DNA of 64,000 nt from Achromobacter piechaudii NBRC 102461. GTDB lineage: Bacteria; Pseudomonadota; Gammaproteobacteria; Burkholderiales; Burkholderiaceae_B. Numbering within the stretch: the stretch's first letter is position 1; each line of letters opens with the position of its first letter. The notes under the pieces were generated by a model. That model was not told the origin of the DNA, ran no database searches, and saw nothing but the letters and a program-made list of their open reading frames with translations. The position numbers were made by a program, and so were the translations under genes. The DNA is taken from assembly GCF_001571245.1 (NCBI RefSeq), contig NZ_BCTK01000006.1:868001-932000 (forward strand), in the 5' to 3' direction. Shown in pieces: positions 8,579-18,436 of this stretch.

Positions 8579-9397
8579 ATGGAAAAGGTCCGGCTGACCG
8601 GTGAAAAAGCCACGTTGTTGATCACGCTTTATGCGAAGGCGGCAGAGAGCCAGCTGCCGGGATCGGTGTTACAGGATGGATACGCCGCCGACGCGGTGGC
8701 GCGGCTGGACCATGATTTTTCGGCGTTGCGCATGAGCCGCGACGCCATGATCGGCCTGTCGATGCGGGCCCATACGCTGGATGGCTGGGTGCGGCAGTTC
8801 CTCGCCGCGCATCCCGACGCGACGGTGTTGCATCTGGGATGCGGGCTGGACAGCCGGGTGTACCGGGTGGACCCGTCGCCCCAGGTGGCGTGGTTCGACG
8901 TGGATTACCCCGAGGTGATTGCGTTGCGGCGCGCGCTGTATCCCTCACGCGCCTGCTGCGAACTGATCGGTACGGCGCTGTCGGAACTGGATTGGTTGAC
9001 GCGCATACCCGCCGACCGGCCGACGCTGGTGGTGGCCGAAGGGCTGCTGCTGTATCTGCACGAAGATGAGGTGCTGCAATTGCTGCGGGTGATCACCACG
9101 CAGTTCCCGTCGGGCGAAGTGCTGTTTGACGCTTATTCGCGGATGGGGCTGGCGCTGGCGTCGCGCAACCACATGTTCCGCGCGACCGGCGCCGCGATGC
9201 GCTGGAGCCTGGCCGACCCGCAGCATCTGGAAGCGCAGGTGCCGGGCCTGCGCCTGCGCACCGAGCAGGCCGTCTATGACGAGACGGGCGAGACGCAATG
9301 GACGAGGTTCAGCCGGCCAGCCCGCATGGGAATATGGTTGATGCGGCGCGTGCCGGCGCTACGCCGTCTGGGGCGCTTGCTGCGCTATGGTTACTGA
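8579..9397 (+). CDS. SAM-dependent methyltransferase, leucine carboxyl methyltransferase-like (COG3315) family
   Basis: A 272-residue cytoplasmic protein. The SAM-binding motif I is VLHLGCGLDSR at about residues 82-92, followed by the acidic WFDVDYPEV strand characteristic of the LCM/PpmA-like O-methyltransferases, and VVAEGLLLYL later on. Members methylate carboxyl or hydroxyl groups of small molecules or protein C-termini; the substrate here cannot be deduced. The ATG at 8579 has a GAGGAG site. It is convergent with slyX (12 bases between stops) and preceded by a dyad-rich promoter region. Confidence 0.85.
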   Translation: MEKVRLTGEKATLLITLYAKAAESQLPGSVLQDGYAADAVARLDHDFSALRMSRDAMIGLSMRAHTLDGWVRQFLAAHPDATVLHLGCGLDSRVYRVDPSPQVAWFDVDYPEVIALRRALYPSRACCELIGTALSELDWLTRIPADRPTLVVAEGLLLYLHEDEVLQLLRVITTQFPSGEVLFDAYSRMGLALASRNHMFRATGAAMRWSLADPQHLEAQVPGLRLRTEQAVYDETGETQWTRFSRPARMGIWLMRRVPALRRLGRLLRYGY

Positions 9398-9409
9398 CGC
9401 GGCCGAGCC

Positions 9410-9625
9410 TCAGTAATGAGGCGGTAGCTCGTCGCGCAGGCTGCGAAAGGGGGCAGCGCCTTCGGGCGCCTGTTGGCGCAGGTCGGCCACTTCGCGTTGC
9501 AGTCGATCTATCTGCTGTTGCTGGCGGACGATAATCTGGTTCAGTTGTTCCAACAGATCATCCGCAAAGCTGGACTTGATTTCCAGCTCTTGCAGGCGGC
9601 GTTCTATGTCTTGCGTGGGTTCCAT
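9410..9625 (-). CDS. slyX: SlyX-family protein
   Basis: A 71-residue coiled-coil protein. ERRLQELEIKSSFADDLLEQLN leads into a Gln-rich heptad region (IIVRQQQQIDRLQREV) and the C-terminal LPPHY, the conserved ending of SlyX. The length matches the family. SlyX proteins are widespread in proteobacteria and have no established molecular function. The gene is divergent from the PqqU-like receptor gene with about 80 bases between the starts. Confidence 0.88.
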   Translation of the reverse strand: MEPTQDIERRLQELEIKSSFADDLLEQLNQIIVRQQQQIDRLQREVADLRQQAPEGAAPFRSLRDELPPHY

Positions 9626-9704
9626 GGCGGCTATTAGAACCTATTCCCGAGGCGGATTTCCAATGGCCGCAGGATCTTTCAGGCATGTGTACAAGGAGAC
9701 ATCG

Positions 9705-11894
9705 GTGACGGAGCAGGCGGGGCAGCACGCGGGCATGCAGACCACAAACGCCGAACGCTGGCACGGGCAGCGCGGGCTGCGGCGGGGCTTGCGGTGGTTG
9801 GCGCAGGGATCGCTGGCGGCGGGCCTGGCCAACAGCGCCTGGGCGCAGGCGGTGGACGCTACGCTGGCGCCTGTCGTCGTGACCGGCACTCGCCTGGGCA
9901 CCTCGGTGCTGGACACGCCCGCCTCGGTGGACGTGATCGACGGCGCGGTGATGCGCCAGGGGCAGCAGCGCATCAACCTGTCGGAAGGGTTGGCGGGTGT
10001 GCCGGGCCTGCAAATCCAGAACCGCCAGAACTACGCGCAGGACCTGCAGATTTCCAGCCGGGGTTTCGGTGCGCGATCCACGTTTGGGGTGCGCGGCGTG
10101 CGGCTGTATGTGGACGGCATTCCGGCCACGATGCCGGACGGGCAGGGGCAGACGTCCAACATCGACATCGCCTCGCTTGCCCGGGTGGAAGTCATGCGCG
10201 GGCCATTCTCGGCGCTATATGGCAATTCGTCGGGCGGTGTGATCCAGGCCTATACCGAAGACGGCGCATCGCCGCCGTCGCTGTCGGCCAATGGATGGGG
10301 CGCCAGTTACGGCACGTGGCGTTATGGCGTGCTGGCCAGCGGCGTTGCGGGTCAGGGTCAGGGTCAGGGCGAAGGCGATCTGGACTACGTCTTGAGCGCC
10401 ACCCGCTTCACAACCGACGGCTATCGCGATCACAGCGCCGCCAGAAAGAATCTGGCCAACGCCAAGCTGGGCTTGCAGCTGGATGACGCCAGCCGCCTGA
10501 CCATCGTGCTGAACAGCGTCGACCTGAAAGCGCAGGACCCGCTGGGCCTGACCTGGCAGCAATTCCAGGATGACCCGCGCGCGGCGCCCTTGGCCCAGCA
10601 GTACGACACCCGCAAGACCGTGCGCCAGACGCAAGGCGGCGTGGTCTACGAGCGGCAGGTGGACGGCCGCAACACGCTGCGCCTGATGGCCTATTACGGC
10701 CAGCGCGATACGACGCAGTACCAATCGATTCCGCCAGCCGCGCAGTTGGCGCCCACGCAGGCGGGCGGCGTCATCGACCTGTCCCGCCAGTACGGCGGCG
10801 CGGACTTGCGCTGGACCTCCGAACTCGACCTGGCCGGGCGCGCGCTGACCCTGGTGGGCGGCTTCGCCTACGACGCCATGCAGGAAGACCGCAAGGGTTA
10901 TCAGAATTTCACCGGCTCGGTCGCCAACCCGAACCTGGGCGTGCAAGGCGCGTTGCGCCGCGACGAAACCAACAGCGTCTACAACGCTGATCCCTATGTG
11001 CAGGCATCGTGGAAAGTGTCGCCGCGCTGGACGCTGGACGCGGGCCTGCGCTATAGCACCGTCAATTTCGATTCCAACGATCATTACATCGTCAGCGGCA
11101 ATGGCGACGACAGCGGCGATGCGCGCTATCGCAAGGCCTTGCCCGTCGCGGCGGTGCGCTACGCGGCGAGCGCCGACGTCAGCCTGTACGCCTCGTATGG
11201 CCGCGGATTCGAGACGCCCACCCTGAATGAAATCTCGTACCGCCCCGGTGGCCAGCCGGGCCTGAATTTCGGGTTGGCCCCGTCACTCAGCACCAATCTG
11301 GAAGCGGGCGTGAAGGCGCGCGTGGCGGGAGGCCTGGCCACGGCCGCCGTCTTTCACACGGGCACCGACGACGAAATCGTATCGGCCGGCAGCACCGGGG
11401 GACGCACGAGCTACCAGAACGCCGGTCGCACCCGTCGCGACGGGCTGGAGCTGGGCTGGTCAGGCGAACACGCGCCGCACTGGCGCACGCAGTTTGCCTA
11501 TACGTTGCTGAACGCGCGCTACGTGGACGACGGCTCGGGCGGAATCCGCGCGGGCAACAAGATACCCGGCATCGCGCGGCAAGCGCTGTTCGCCTCGTTG
11601 GCGTGGGCGCCGCCGCAAGGCTGGCAGGCGTCGGTCGAAGGCCGCGTGTTGAGCAAGATCTATGTGAACGACGCCAACGATCAGGACGCGCCCGGCTATT
11701 TCGTGGCCGCGATCAGCGCCGGCTATGTGAAGAAAATAAATGCGTGGGAACTCAACGCCTATGCGCGTGTGGATAACCTGTTCGACAAGCGTTACGTAGG
11801 TTCGGTCATCGTCAACGAGAGCAATGGCCGCTATTACGAGCCTGCTGCCGGACGCAGCCTGGGCATGGGCGTGGGCGCGACCTATCGCTTCTGA
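9705..11894 (+). CDS. pqqU: PqqU (YncD)-type TonB-dependent outer-membrane receptor
   Basis: A 729-residue TonB-dependent receptor. A TonB-box-like LAPVVVTG, a plug with the YncD hallmarks RINLSEGLAGVPGLQIQNRQ (shortened), RGFGARSTFGVRG, YVDGIPATMPDGQGQTSNID and RGPFSALYGNSSGG, and a 22-strand barrel ending DNLFDKRYVGSVIVNESNG...YRF all match E. coli YncD, reported to import pyrroloquinoline quinone and renamed PqqU. I chose the GTG at 9705, which has AAGGAG six bases upstream; an ATG at 9735 is the alternative. A basic, Trp-rich leader precedes the AWAQ cleavage site. No pqq or quinoprotein genes lie beside it. Confidence 0.88.
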   Translation: MTEQAGQHAGMQTTNAERWHGQRGLRRGLRWLAQGSLAAGLANSAWAQAVDATLAPVVVTGTRLGTSVLDTPASVDVIDGAVMRQGQQRINLSEGLAGVPGLQIQNRQNYAQDLQISSRGFGARSTFGVRGVRLYVDGIPATMPDGQGQTSNIDIASLARVEVMRGPFSALYGNSSGGVIQAYTEDGASPPSLSANGWGASYGTWRYGVLASGVAGQGQGQGEGDLDYVLSATRFTTDGYRDHSAARKNLANAKLGLQLDDASRLTIVLNSVDLKAQDPLGLTWQQFQDDPRAAPLAQQYDTRKTVRQTQGGVVYERQVDGRNTLRLMAYYGQRDTTQYQSIPPAAQLAPTQAGGVIDLSRQYGGADLRWTSELDLAGRALTLVGGFAYDAMQEDRKGYQNFTGSVANPNLGVQGALRRDETNSVYNADPYVQASWKVSPRWTLDAGLRYSTVNFDSNDHYIVSGNGDDSGDARYRKALPVAAVRYAASADVSLYASYGRGFETPTLNEISYRPGGQPGLNFGLAPSLSTNLEAGVKARVAGGLATAAVFHTGTDDEIVSAGSTGGRTSYQNAGRTRRDGLELGWSGEHAPHWRTQFAYTLLNARYVDDGSGGIRAGNKIPGIARQALFASLAWAPPQGWQASVEGRVLSKIYVNDANDQDAPGYFVAAISAGYVKKINAWELNAYARVDNLFDKRYVGSVIVNESNGRYYEPAAGRSLGMGVGATYRF

Positions 11895-11906
11895 GACTGC
11901 GCGCGT

Positions 11907-12536
11907 TCAGTCGGGCGCGTTCGGATAGCAGATGTCGTGGTCTTCGCACTGCGGGCAGCCGGGCGCGGCGGAAGGGGGCAGGCCGGCATGCTCGCACGCG
12001 GAATAGGCCAGGAATTTTTTCCAGCGCAGGTTGCGCGAATTGCGCATCACCAGGCCCGGATAATGCCGCGCCAACAGGAAGGTGACGTCTTCGCGCCCGG
12101 ACAGGCCCAGGTCGCGCCAAAGGTGGTCGGGCCGCAGGCAGGCGTGCGCCAGTACGCCGGTGACCCAAGCCGTGGTGCTGGGCTCGGGCGCGCGATAGGC
12201 TTCGAGCAGCACACGCATCAGCAGCGTGAAGCCCGGTTGCGGATCGCCCCGGCCGCTTGCCGCGTATTCAGCGTATTGCTCGATGAATTCTGCCAGCCGG
12301 GCGTCTTGCGAATCCAGCGCACCGGGGAAAAGATGATCCATCAGGTCCGCGATTTCCTGCGGGCACAAGCCGCTGCGAGCCAGATCGTGATGCGCAAGGC
12401 TGGTGCCGATCACGGTGGCGAAAAAGCCGGCGTCGGGATGGCTGGGCGGTGCGTGATGCAGCAGGGCGCGGGCAAACCGCTGGGCCGACATGGCGATGTC
12501 GGCATGGGCGGGAGTAGAAGTCAGCACGGCGTCCAT
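11907..12536 (-). CDS. NifQ-like protein
   Basis: A 209-residue protein of the NifQ family, which in diazotrophs carries iron-sulfur and molybdenum for FeMo-cofactor assembly. The family core is clear: HACLRPDHLWRDLGL (131-145), ARHYPGLVMRN (156-166), RWKKFLAYSACE (171-182) and a C-terminal cysteine cluster. The cluster reads C194-x2-C197-x5-C203; the first cysteine of the usual C-x4-C-x2-C-x5-C motif is Ser189, and Cys181 is the only other nearby cysteine. No nif genes are in the window. The gene is convergent with the PqqU-like receptor (12 bases between stops). A role outside nitrogen fixation is likely but unknown. Confidence 0.8.
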   Translation of the reverse strand: MDAVLTSTPAHADIAMSAQRFARALLHHAPPSHPDAGFFATVIGTSLAHHDLARSGLCPQEIADLMDHLFPGALDSQDARLAEFIEQYAEYAASGRGDPQPGFTLLMRVLLEAYRAPEPSTTAWVTGVLAHACLRPDHLWRDLGLSGREDVTFLLARHYPGLVMRNSRNLRWKKFLAYSACEHAGLPPSAAPGCPQCEDHDICYPNAPD

Positions 12537-12761
12537 GGCAGGGGTAGCGGCGTTCGCTAAAGTAATTCTGATGTTAATGAAGTCGTTATGTTGCGAAATA
12601 TATATCGAAAGCTGTGTCAGGCTTGCGATATTGTGGACAAAATGGTCTCAGGACATACCCGAACGGCCGCACGGGCAAACGGCGTCGCCAGCGGCTCTAC
12701 AGAGGGGGACAGGGCGCGCGAGTATCATCGGCATCCTTGCACTTACCGGGTTTCCCCTAGA

Positions 12762-15275
12762 ATGCCGCGCAGCTTCCGTCCCGCAGTTTCCCGATTGTTT
12801 GGCGCCGTCCTGGTGGCGTTGGCGGGCGTGTCGGCGTCACCGCCGGCCGCCATGGCCTACGACGTGGGGGCCGTCATCGATGCGATGCGCCTGTCGCGCT
12901 ATCCGCTGCGCGAACCGGAGCGGCGCGCGTGGGGCACCGAGAACGTCAAGGACGCGGTGCTGGTCGGACAGATGGAAAACCGGCTGTACCTGTATCGCTA
13001 CGTGCGCGCGGACGGCAAGGCGTTCAACCTGGATTTCCGCTCGCAACCGCTGGTGATCGATCCATCGACCTGGACGGCAGCCAAGCAGGAAAACGTAGAG
13101 GTCAGAACCCCGCGCGAGGGGCAGACGCAATACTGGGTGGGCTACCGCTACAACGGCGAAGACGACACGCAAGCCAAGGGTTTTCTGGTCGGCCCGGACG
13201 GCGTGGCCGCGGCTGTCCAGGCGGACGCAAGCGTGGCGGTCATCACGGCCGATCGGCCCTGGACCGACGAGCGCCGGGCGCAGGCCTTGGCGACCTTGCG
13301 GCCCGCCTTGACCGACTATCCCGTGCGCCTGAAGTCGTTTCCCGCCGACGTGCGCTTTGAATATCGAACGCCCGTGTACGTGACCGCCACGTTCCGCACG
13401 CTGCATCAGGTGGCGCGCGCCATTCCGCGCGCCAAGACGGCTGAGTTCAGCCGGGCGCTGGCGGACCTGCGCCGTTTCGTGATGGAGCAGGACTACCGCG
13501 AGATCGACCCCACGGGCAAGGACCCGGACATGTTGACGGCATTGAACGACTACGGCTTCTGGCTTGCCGAGTCGGGCGATACCGAGCAGGCCGACCGCAT
13601 CCTGACCGATGTGCTGCGACGCGACCCCGCGCGCACGGCGGCTTATCTGAACCGCGCCGACGCCCGCTATCAACAGCGCACCAAGACACGCGACAAGCGT
13701 GATTATTTCGAGGCGCTCGCGCGCGAGGACTATCGCCTGTACTGCTCGCGCAAGCTGGCGGCCGGTGAACCCATTCCGGCCAACATCGCCGCCCGCATCG
13801 GCGCGGCGCTGAATGAAACGTCCCTGAGCGCGCAGGTCTGCCGGCCGCGCCTGGCGATCTTCAAGGCGATCCAGTCAGACGACCTGAACGCGGTGCGCGC
13901 CGAGTTGGCGGCCGGACAGGATCCGAACGGCGTCAACGAGAACGGCACGTCGGCGCTGGCGGTGGCGGTATCGCGCAAGCAGCTGGACACGGTGCAGGTG
14001 CTGCTGGCGGCAGGCGCGCGCGCGGATGGTCCCAACAACGGCTACGTGCTGCTGGCCAGCGCGCTGCCCGACGGCCGCGACACACGCCCCGCCGAGACGC
14101 GTTACGCGCTGGCCGATGCCTTGATCGCGGCCGGCGCGCCGTTGGACACGCCCGATTCCAGCGGCATGCCGTTGCTGGTGCGGCGCATCTCGTATTCCGG
14201 CGCAGACAAGGACAACCTGAACTACCTGCTGGCCAAGGGCGCCAACCCGAACGTGCGCGAAAAGAACGGACGCTCCGCGCTGCACGCCGCCATGCAAAGC
14301 CCCAAGACCTTGTGGTTCGCCGAGGCGCTGCTGGCCAAGGGCGCGGACATCAACGCCGCCTACGTGCGCATGTACTACGGCCCGCGCGGCATGTGGGAAA
14401 CGCCCTTGCTGGAAGCGCTGCGCGACAGCATAGACAAGGAATTCACGCCGACGGCGGTGTATCCGGTTTCCGAGCGCGTGAACTTCGCGCTGGCCCATGG
14501 CGCGGACCCCGCCATCGGTGGCTACAGCGCCAGCAAGACGCCCGAACGCAATGGCTTGAACGAAGCGCTGACCCTGGCCGCGCGCACCTTGCAGCCCGCG
14601 CTGGTGGACCGCCTTGCGCAAGCCGCCCAGCCACCGCGCGCCCCCTTGACGCCCGAATCGCTGTCCAGCCTGTTGATCGTGTGGAACCGGATGGAGATGG
14701 GCGCGGCCGGCAAGCCGAACGGCGAGCAGTGGGACGGCCAGCGCGCCAAGCTGCGCGCCACGGCCGAGCGCTTGCTGGCGGCCGGCGTGCCGCTGGCGCG
14801 AGCCGATGACGCAACCGGCGTGGCCAACAACAACATCGCGCCGCTCAGTCTGCCGTGGCTGCCCGACGACCTGTACCTGCAATGGCTGCAACAGGGCGCG
14901 AACCCGTCGGACAGAACGGACCCCGGCATACGCATCGAGGGCGTGGTGGACGCCGACGCCTTGCCGCTGGTGACGATGCTGCGCGTGGGCAACGAGCCCA
15001 AGGCAACGATGTTGATGGACCACGATGCGGACCTGTACCGCAGCCCGTGGCGTTGCGGCATGGCGGTGGCCGACGTGCTGGCCTGGCAATTGGGCAATAA
15101 CGGCCCCATCGGCCCGACGGGGGCGCGCGCGATCCGGCAGGTGCTCGATGGCGCTCAGGGCGCGGCCAGTTGCGATCTGAATCAGCAGTCGCGCGTGCAG
15201 CCTTTCGTCGGGGTGAGCGCCCGCGATCTCGCCACGCGGGCCAACGTGAACCTGACGGTGAAAGCGCCGGGCTGA
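12762..15275 (+). CDS. Exported ankyrin-repeat protein
   Basis: An 837-residue protein with a Sec signal peptide (hydrophobic core LFGAVLVALAGVSA, cleavage near AMA). An N-terminal region of about 330 residues, which I cannot assign, is followed by ankyrin repeats from about residue 366 (FKAIQSDDLNAVRAELAAGQDPN; GTSALAVAVSRKQLDTVQVLLAAGA; GRSALHAAM and others). Residues 225-330 have TPR-like features (AYLNRADARYQQ). The frame is open upstream, but the ATG at 12762 puts the signal peptide at the N-terminus. It stands alone. Ankyrin proteins mediate protein contacts; partner unknown. Confidence 0.82.
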   Translation: MPRSFRPAVSRLFGAVLVALAGVSASPPAAMAYDVGAVIDAMRLSRYPLREPERRAWGTENVKDAVLVGQMENRLYLYRYVRADGKAFNLDFRSQPLVIDPSTWTAAKQENVEVRTPREGQTQYWVGYRYNGEDDTQAKGFLVGPDGVAAAVQADASVAVITADRPWTDERRAQALATLRPALTDYPVRLKSFPADVRFEYRTPVYVTATFRTLHQVARAIPRAKTAEFSRALADLRRFVMEQDYREIDPTGKDPDMLTALNDYGFWLAESGDTEQADRILTDVLRRDPARTAAYLNRADARYQQRTKTRDKRDYFEALAREDYRLYCSRKLAAGEPIPANIAARIGAALNETSLSAQVCRPRLAIFKAIQSDDLNAVRAELAAGQDPNGVNENGTSALAVAVSRKQLDTVQVLLAAGARADGPNNGYVLLASALPDGRDTRPAETRYALADALIAAGAPLDTPDSSGMPLLVRRISYSGADKDNLNYLLAKGANPNVREKNGRSALHAAMQSPKTLWFAEALLAKGADINAAYVRMYYGPRGMWETPLLEALRDSIDKEFTPTAVYPVSERVNFALAHGADPAIGGYSASKTPERNGLNEALTLAARTLQPALVDRLAQAAQPPRAPLTPESLSSLLIVWNRMEMGAAGKPNGEQWDGQRAKLRATAERLLAAGVPLARADDATGVANNNIAPLSLPWLPDDLYLQWLQQGANPSDRTDPGIRIEGVVDADALPLVTMLRVGNEPKATMLMDHDADLYRSPWRCGMAVADVLAWQLGNNGPIGPTGARAIRQVLDGAQGAASCDLNQQSRVQPFVGVSARDLATRANVNLTVKAPG

Positions 15276-15413
15276 TAGGCCGCGCGCAGATCGCTGCGCG
15301 GGTTGGCGGGGAGCAGGGCTGACGACGCCATGCCGGCACTCGCCGTCCTGCTCACGTTCCCGGGCAGAAAGAACCCGGGCTGGCGCAAACCCGCCGCCCG
15401 CCCACCATCCCAA

Positions 15414-15447
15414 ATCCCCAAAAAAAACAGGCGCCCGAAGGCGCCTG
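15414..15447 (-). terminator. Rho-independent terminator of the cyo operon
   Basis: CAGGCGCC (15428-15435), loop CGAA, GGCGCCTG (15440-15447). On the minus strand this is a UUCG-type tetraloop hairpin followed by a long T-run (plus-strand A-run 15420-15427). It lies just past the cyoD stop, so the operon ends there without cyoE. Confidence 0.9.
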
Positions 15448-15489
15448 CGTCTGTTGCGGCGGCCCGTCAGGGCCGGTCGCAAGCCGTCA

Positions 15490-15840
15490 TTACATGGCGT
15501 GGCCCATGTTGACGTTCATGTTGTACAGCACCCATGCCGAACCGCCGACGATGATGGCGATGATCAGCACGGTGAAGACGAACGCGGACAGGTTGTCGCG
15601 CGATTCCTTCGAGGAACCCATGTGCAGGAAGTACACCAGTTGCACCAGCAACTGGAGCACGCACAAGGCAACCACGCCGATGATGGTGATGGTGTGCGAC
15701 AGGGCGCCGTGCATCACCAGGCCGAACGAGCCGAAGGTGAGCAACAGCGAGAGCACGAAACCGATGATGTAGGACTTCAGGCTGCCGTGGTCGGCGGCGT
15801 GATCGTCGTGGCCGTGTGCGGCCGCAGCGGAGTGCGACAT
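15490..15840 (-). CDS. cyoD: Cytochrome bo ubiquinol oxidase subunit IV
   Basis: A 116-residue inner-membrane protein with a His-rich cytoplasmic N-terminus (AAHGHDDHAADHG) and three membrane helices, the usual CyoD architecture; the LVQLVYFLHM segment is conserved. It helps assemble the CuB site of subunit I. The ATG at 15838-15840 overlaps the cyoC stop by one base, showing translational coupling. It is the last gene of cyoABCD; a terminator follows directly. Confidence 0.93.
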   Translation of the reverse strand: MSHSAAAAHGHDDHAADHGSLKSYIIGFVLSLLLTFGSFGLVMHGALSHTITIIGVVALCVLQLLVQLVYFLHMGSSKESRDNLSAFVFTVLIIAIIVGGSAWVLYNMNVNMGHAM

Positions 15841-16454
15841 CAGATGGCTCCCAAAAGATAGACGAAGGTGAAGACGCAGATCCAGACGATGTCCAGGAAG
15901 TGCCAGAACAGGCTCAGGCACGCCAGACGACGCTTGTTGATCGAGTCCAGGCCATGGCGGCGGATCATGTCCAGCATCACGATGATCCAGATCAGGCCGA
16001 AGGTGACGTGCAGGCCGTGCGTGCCGATCAGCGTGAAGAACGCCGACAGGTACGCGCTGCGGCCCGGACCGGCGCCTTCAGTGATCAGGTGATGGAATTC
16101 CCAGACTTCCATCGCGATAAAGCCCGCGCCGAACAGAAACGTCACCATCAACCAGCCCATTGCGCGGGACTTGTTGTTGGCGTGCACGTTCAGGTTGGCC
16201 ATGCCGAAGGTGAAGCTGGAGAACAACAGCAACAGCGTTTCGACCAGCACGAACTTCAGGTCGAACAATTCCTTGCCCGTGGGGCCGCCCGCGGTGGCGT
16301 TGGACAACACCGCGAACGTGGCGAACAGCACCGAAAAGATCAGCAAGTCGCTCATCAGATAGACCCAGAAACCGAAAACGGTCTTGGATCCATCGTCGTG
16401 ATGCGCGTGATCGTCGTGACCCGCGTGGGGGTGAGTGGCTACGGCTTGAATCAT
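15840..16454 (-). CDS. cyoC: Cytochrome bo ubiquinol oxidase subunit III
   Basis: A 204-residue protein with five membrane helices, typical of quinol-oxidase subunit III, which is shorter than the seven-helix cytochrome-c-oxidase version. The N-terminus is His-rich ([15 protein letters not shown]). [11 protein letters not shown] and [10 protein letters not shown] are the conserved family segments. It lies between cyoB (3 bases upstream) and cyoD (one-base overlap). Confidence 0.94.
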   Translation of the reverse strand: MIQAVATHPHAGHDDHAHHDDGSKTVFGFWVYLMSDLLIFSVLFATFAVLSNATAGGPTGKELFDLKFVLVETLLLLFSSFTFGMANLNVHANNKSRAMGWLMVTFLFGAGFIAMEVWEFHHLITEGAGPGRSAYLSAFFTLIGTHGLHVTFGLIWIIVMLDMIRRHGLDSINKRRLACLSLFWHFLDIVWICVFTFVYLLGAI

Positions 16455-16457
16455 GGC

Positions 16458-18434
16458 TCAGGCGGCCTTCTGCATTTTGTCAAAGTGAGCGTTTTCGATG
16501 CGTTCGACTTCCGCGGCCGGGACCCAGTAATCGACGTCGCGATCGTAGGCGCGGGCGATGAACGAACCGACCATGCCGACGAAACCGGCGATGGCGAGCC
16601 ACCAGATGTGCCAGATCAGCGCGAAGCACATCACCAGGCCGAACAGGCCGATGTATACGCCGGCGCCGGTGTTCTTCGGCATGTGGATGTCTTCGTACTT
16701 GGCCGGGCGCTTGTAGGCCTTGCCGCTTTGCTTGTCTTCCCAGAACTGGTCCAGCTCATCGACGTGAGGAACGTGGGCGAAGTTGTAGAAAGGAGCGGGC
16801 GACGAAATCGACCATTCCAGGGTACGGCCATCCCAGGGATCGCCGGTGACGTCCTGGTTCTGCTTGCGTTGGCGAACCGACACGAACACTTGCTGCAACA
16901 GGAACCAGATGCCCAGCATGATCAGCGCGGCGCCAGCCAGCGCGACCAGCAGGTACGGCTGCCATTCCGGGTTGTCGTAGTGGTTCAGGCGACGCGTCAT
17001 GCCCTTGAAGCCCAGGATGTACAGGGGCATGAAGGCCATGAAGAAGCCGACGAACCAGCAGTAGAACGAGTAGCGGCCCAGGCGCTCATTCAGCGTGAAG
17101 CCGAACGCCTTGGGGAACCAGTAGGTCATGCCCGCGATACAACCAAACACCACGCCACCGATGATGGTGTTGTGGAAGTGGGCGATCAGGAACAAGCTGT
17201 TGTGCAGCACGAAGGACACGCCGGGGATGGCCAGCATCACGCCGGTCATGCCGCCGATGACGAAGACGATCATGAAGCCCAGCGTCCACAGCACCGGCGT
17301 CGTGATGCGCAGGCGGCCGCGGTAGATGGTGAACAGCCAGTTGAAGATCTTCGCGCCCGTCGGGATCGAGATGATCATCGTCGCTATGCCGAAGAAGGCA
17401 TTGACGTTGGCCCCCGCACCCATGGTGAAGAAGTGGTGCAGCCAGACCAGGAACGACAGCACGCCGATGGCGGCCGTGGCGTAAACCATGGACTTGTAGC
17501 CGAACAGGGTCTTGCGGGCGAAGGTGGCGACGATTTCCGAATACACGCCAAACGCCGGCAGCACCAGGATGTAGACCTCGGGGTGGCCCCAGATCCAGAT
17601 CAGGTTCACGTACATCATGACGTTGCCGCCCATGTCGTTCGTGAAGAAGTGCGTGCCCAGGTAGCGGTCCATGGTCAGCAGCGCAAGCGTTGCAGCCAAT
17701 ACGGGGAAGGCGGCGACGATCAGCACGTTGGTGACCAGCGAGGTCCACGTGAAGATCGGCATCTTCATCAGGCTCATGCCCGGTGCGCGCATGCGCAGGA
17801 TGGTGACGATGAAGTTGATGCCGCTAAGTGTGGTGCCCAATCCGGAGATCTGAAGCGCCCAGATGTAGTAGTCCACCCCGACGCTTGGGCTGTAGTCCAA
17901 CCCTGACAGCGGCGGATAGGCGAGCCAGCCGGTCGCGGCGAATTCGCCCACGAACAGCGAGATCATCATCAGTGCGACGCCAGCGCCGAACAGCCAGAAG
18001 CTCAACGAGTTCAGGAACGGGTAGGCCACGTCGCGCGCGCCGATCTGCAGCGGCACCACGATGTTCATCAGCCCGGTAATGAAAGGCATCGCCATGAAGA
18101 AAATCATGATGACGCCGTGGGCGGTGAAGATCTGGTCGTAGTGGTGCGGTGGCAGGAAGCCGGCAGAGTCGGCGGAAGCGACCGCCAGCTGCGTACGCAT
18201 CATGATGGCGTCGGCAAAGCCGCGCAGCAGCATGATCAGGGCGACGATGATGTACATCACGCCGATGCGCTTGTGATCCACGGACGTCAGCCATTCCGTC
18301 CAGAGGTACTTCCACTTGCCGAAGTAAGTGATGGCGCCGAAGACCGCTAGGCCTCCCAGGCACACGGCGGCCAGCGTAACCATGACGATAGGTTCATGGT
18401 ACGGAACGGCCTCGAGGGTGAGTTTCCCGAGCAT
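16458..18434 (-). CDS. cyoB: Cytochrome bo ubiquinol oxidase subunit I
   Basis: A 658-residue catalytic subunit of the proton-pumping heme-copper quinol oxidase. All key residues fall at the same numbers as in E. coli CyoB: Arg71, Asp75, His98 and Gln101 (quinol site), His106 and His421 (low-spin heme), His419 (heme O), His284, His333 and His334 (CuB) and Tyr288 in the GHPEVY motif. The start is two bases after the cyoA stop. The protein reduces O2 to water with ubiquinol in the inner membrane. Heme O synthase (cyoE) is not in the operon. Confidence 0.97.
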   Translation of the reverse strand: MLGKLTLEAVPYHEPIVMVTLAAVCLGGLAVFGAITYFGKWKYLWTEWLTSVDHKRIGVMYIIVALIMLLRGFADAIMMRTQLAVASADSAGFLPPHHYDQIFTAHGVIMIFFMAMPFITGLMNIVVPLQIGARDVAYPFLNSLSFWLFGAGVALMMISLFVGEFAATGWLAYPPLSGLDYSPSVGVDYYIWALQISGLGTTLSGINFIVTILRMRAPGMSLMKMPIFTWTSLVTNVLIVAAFPVLAATLALLTMDRYLGTHFFTNDMGGNVMMYVNLIWIWGHPEVYILVLPAFGVYSEIVATFARKTLFGYKSMVYATAAIGVLSFLVWLHHFFTMGAGANVNAFFGIATMIISIPTGAKIFNWLFTIYRGRLRITTPVLWTLGFMIVFVIGGMTGVMLAIPGVSFVLHNSLFLIAHFHNTIIGGVVFGCIAGMTYWFPKAFGFTLNERLGRYSFYCWFVGFFMAFMPLYILGFKGMTRRLNHYDNPEWQPYLLVALAGAALIMLGIWFLLQQVFVSVRQRKQNQDVTGDPWDGRTLEWSISSPAPFYNFAHVPHVDELDQFWEDKQSGKAYKRPAKYEDIHMPKNTGAGVYIGLFGLVMCFALIWHIWWLAIAGFVGMVGSFIARAYDRDVDYWVPAAEVERIENAHFDKMQKAA

Positions 18435-18436
18435 TG

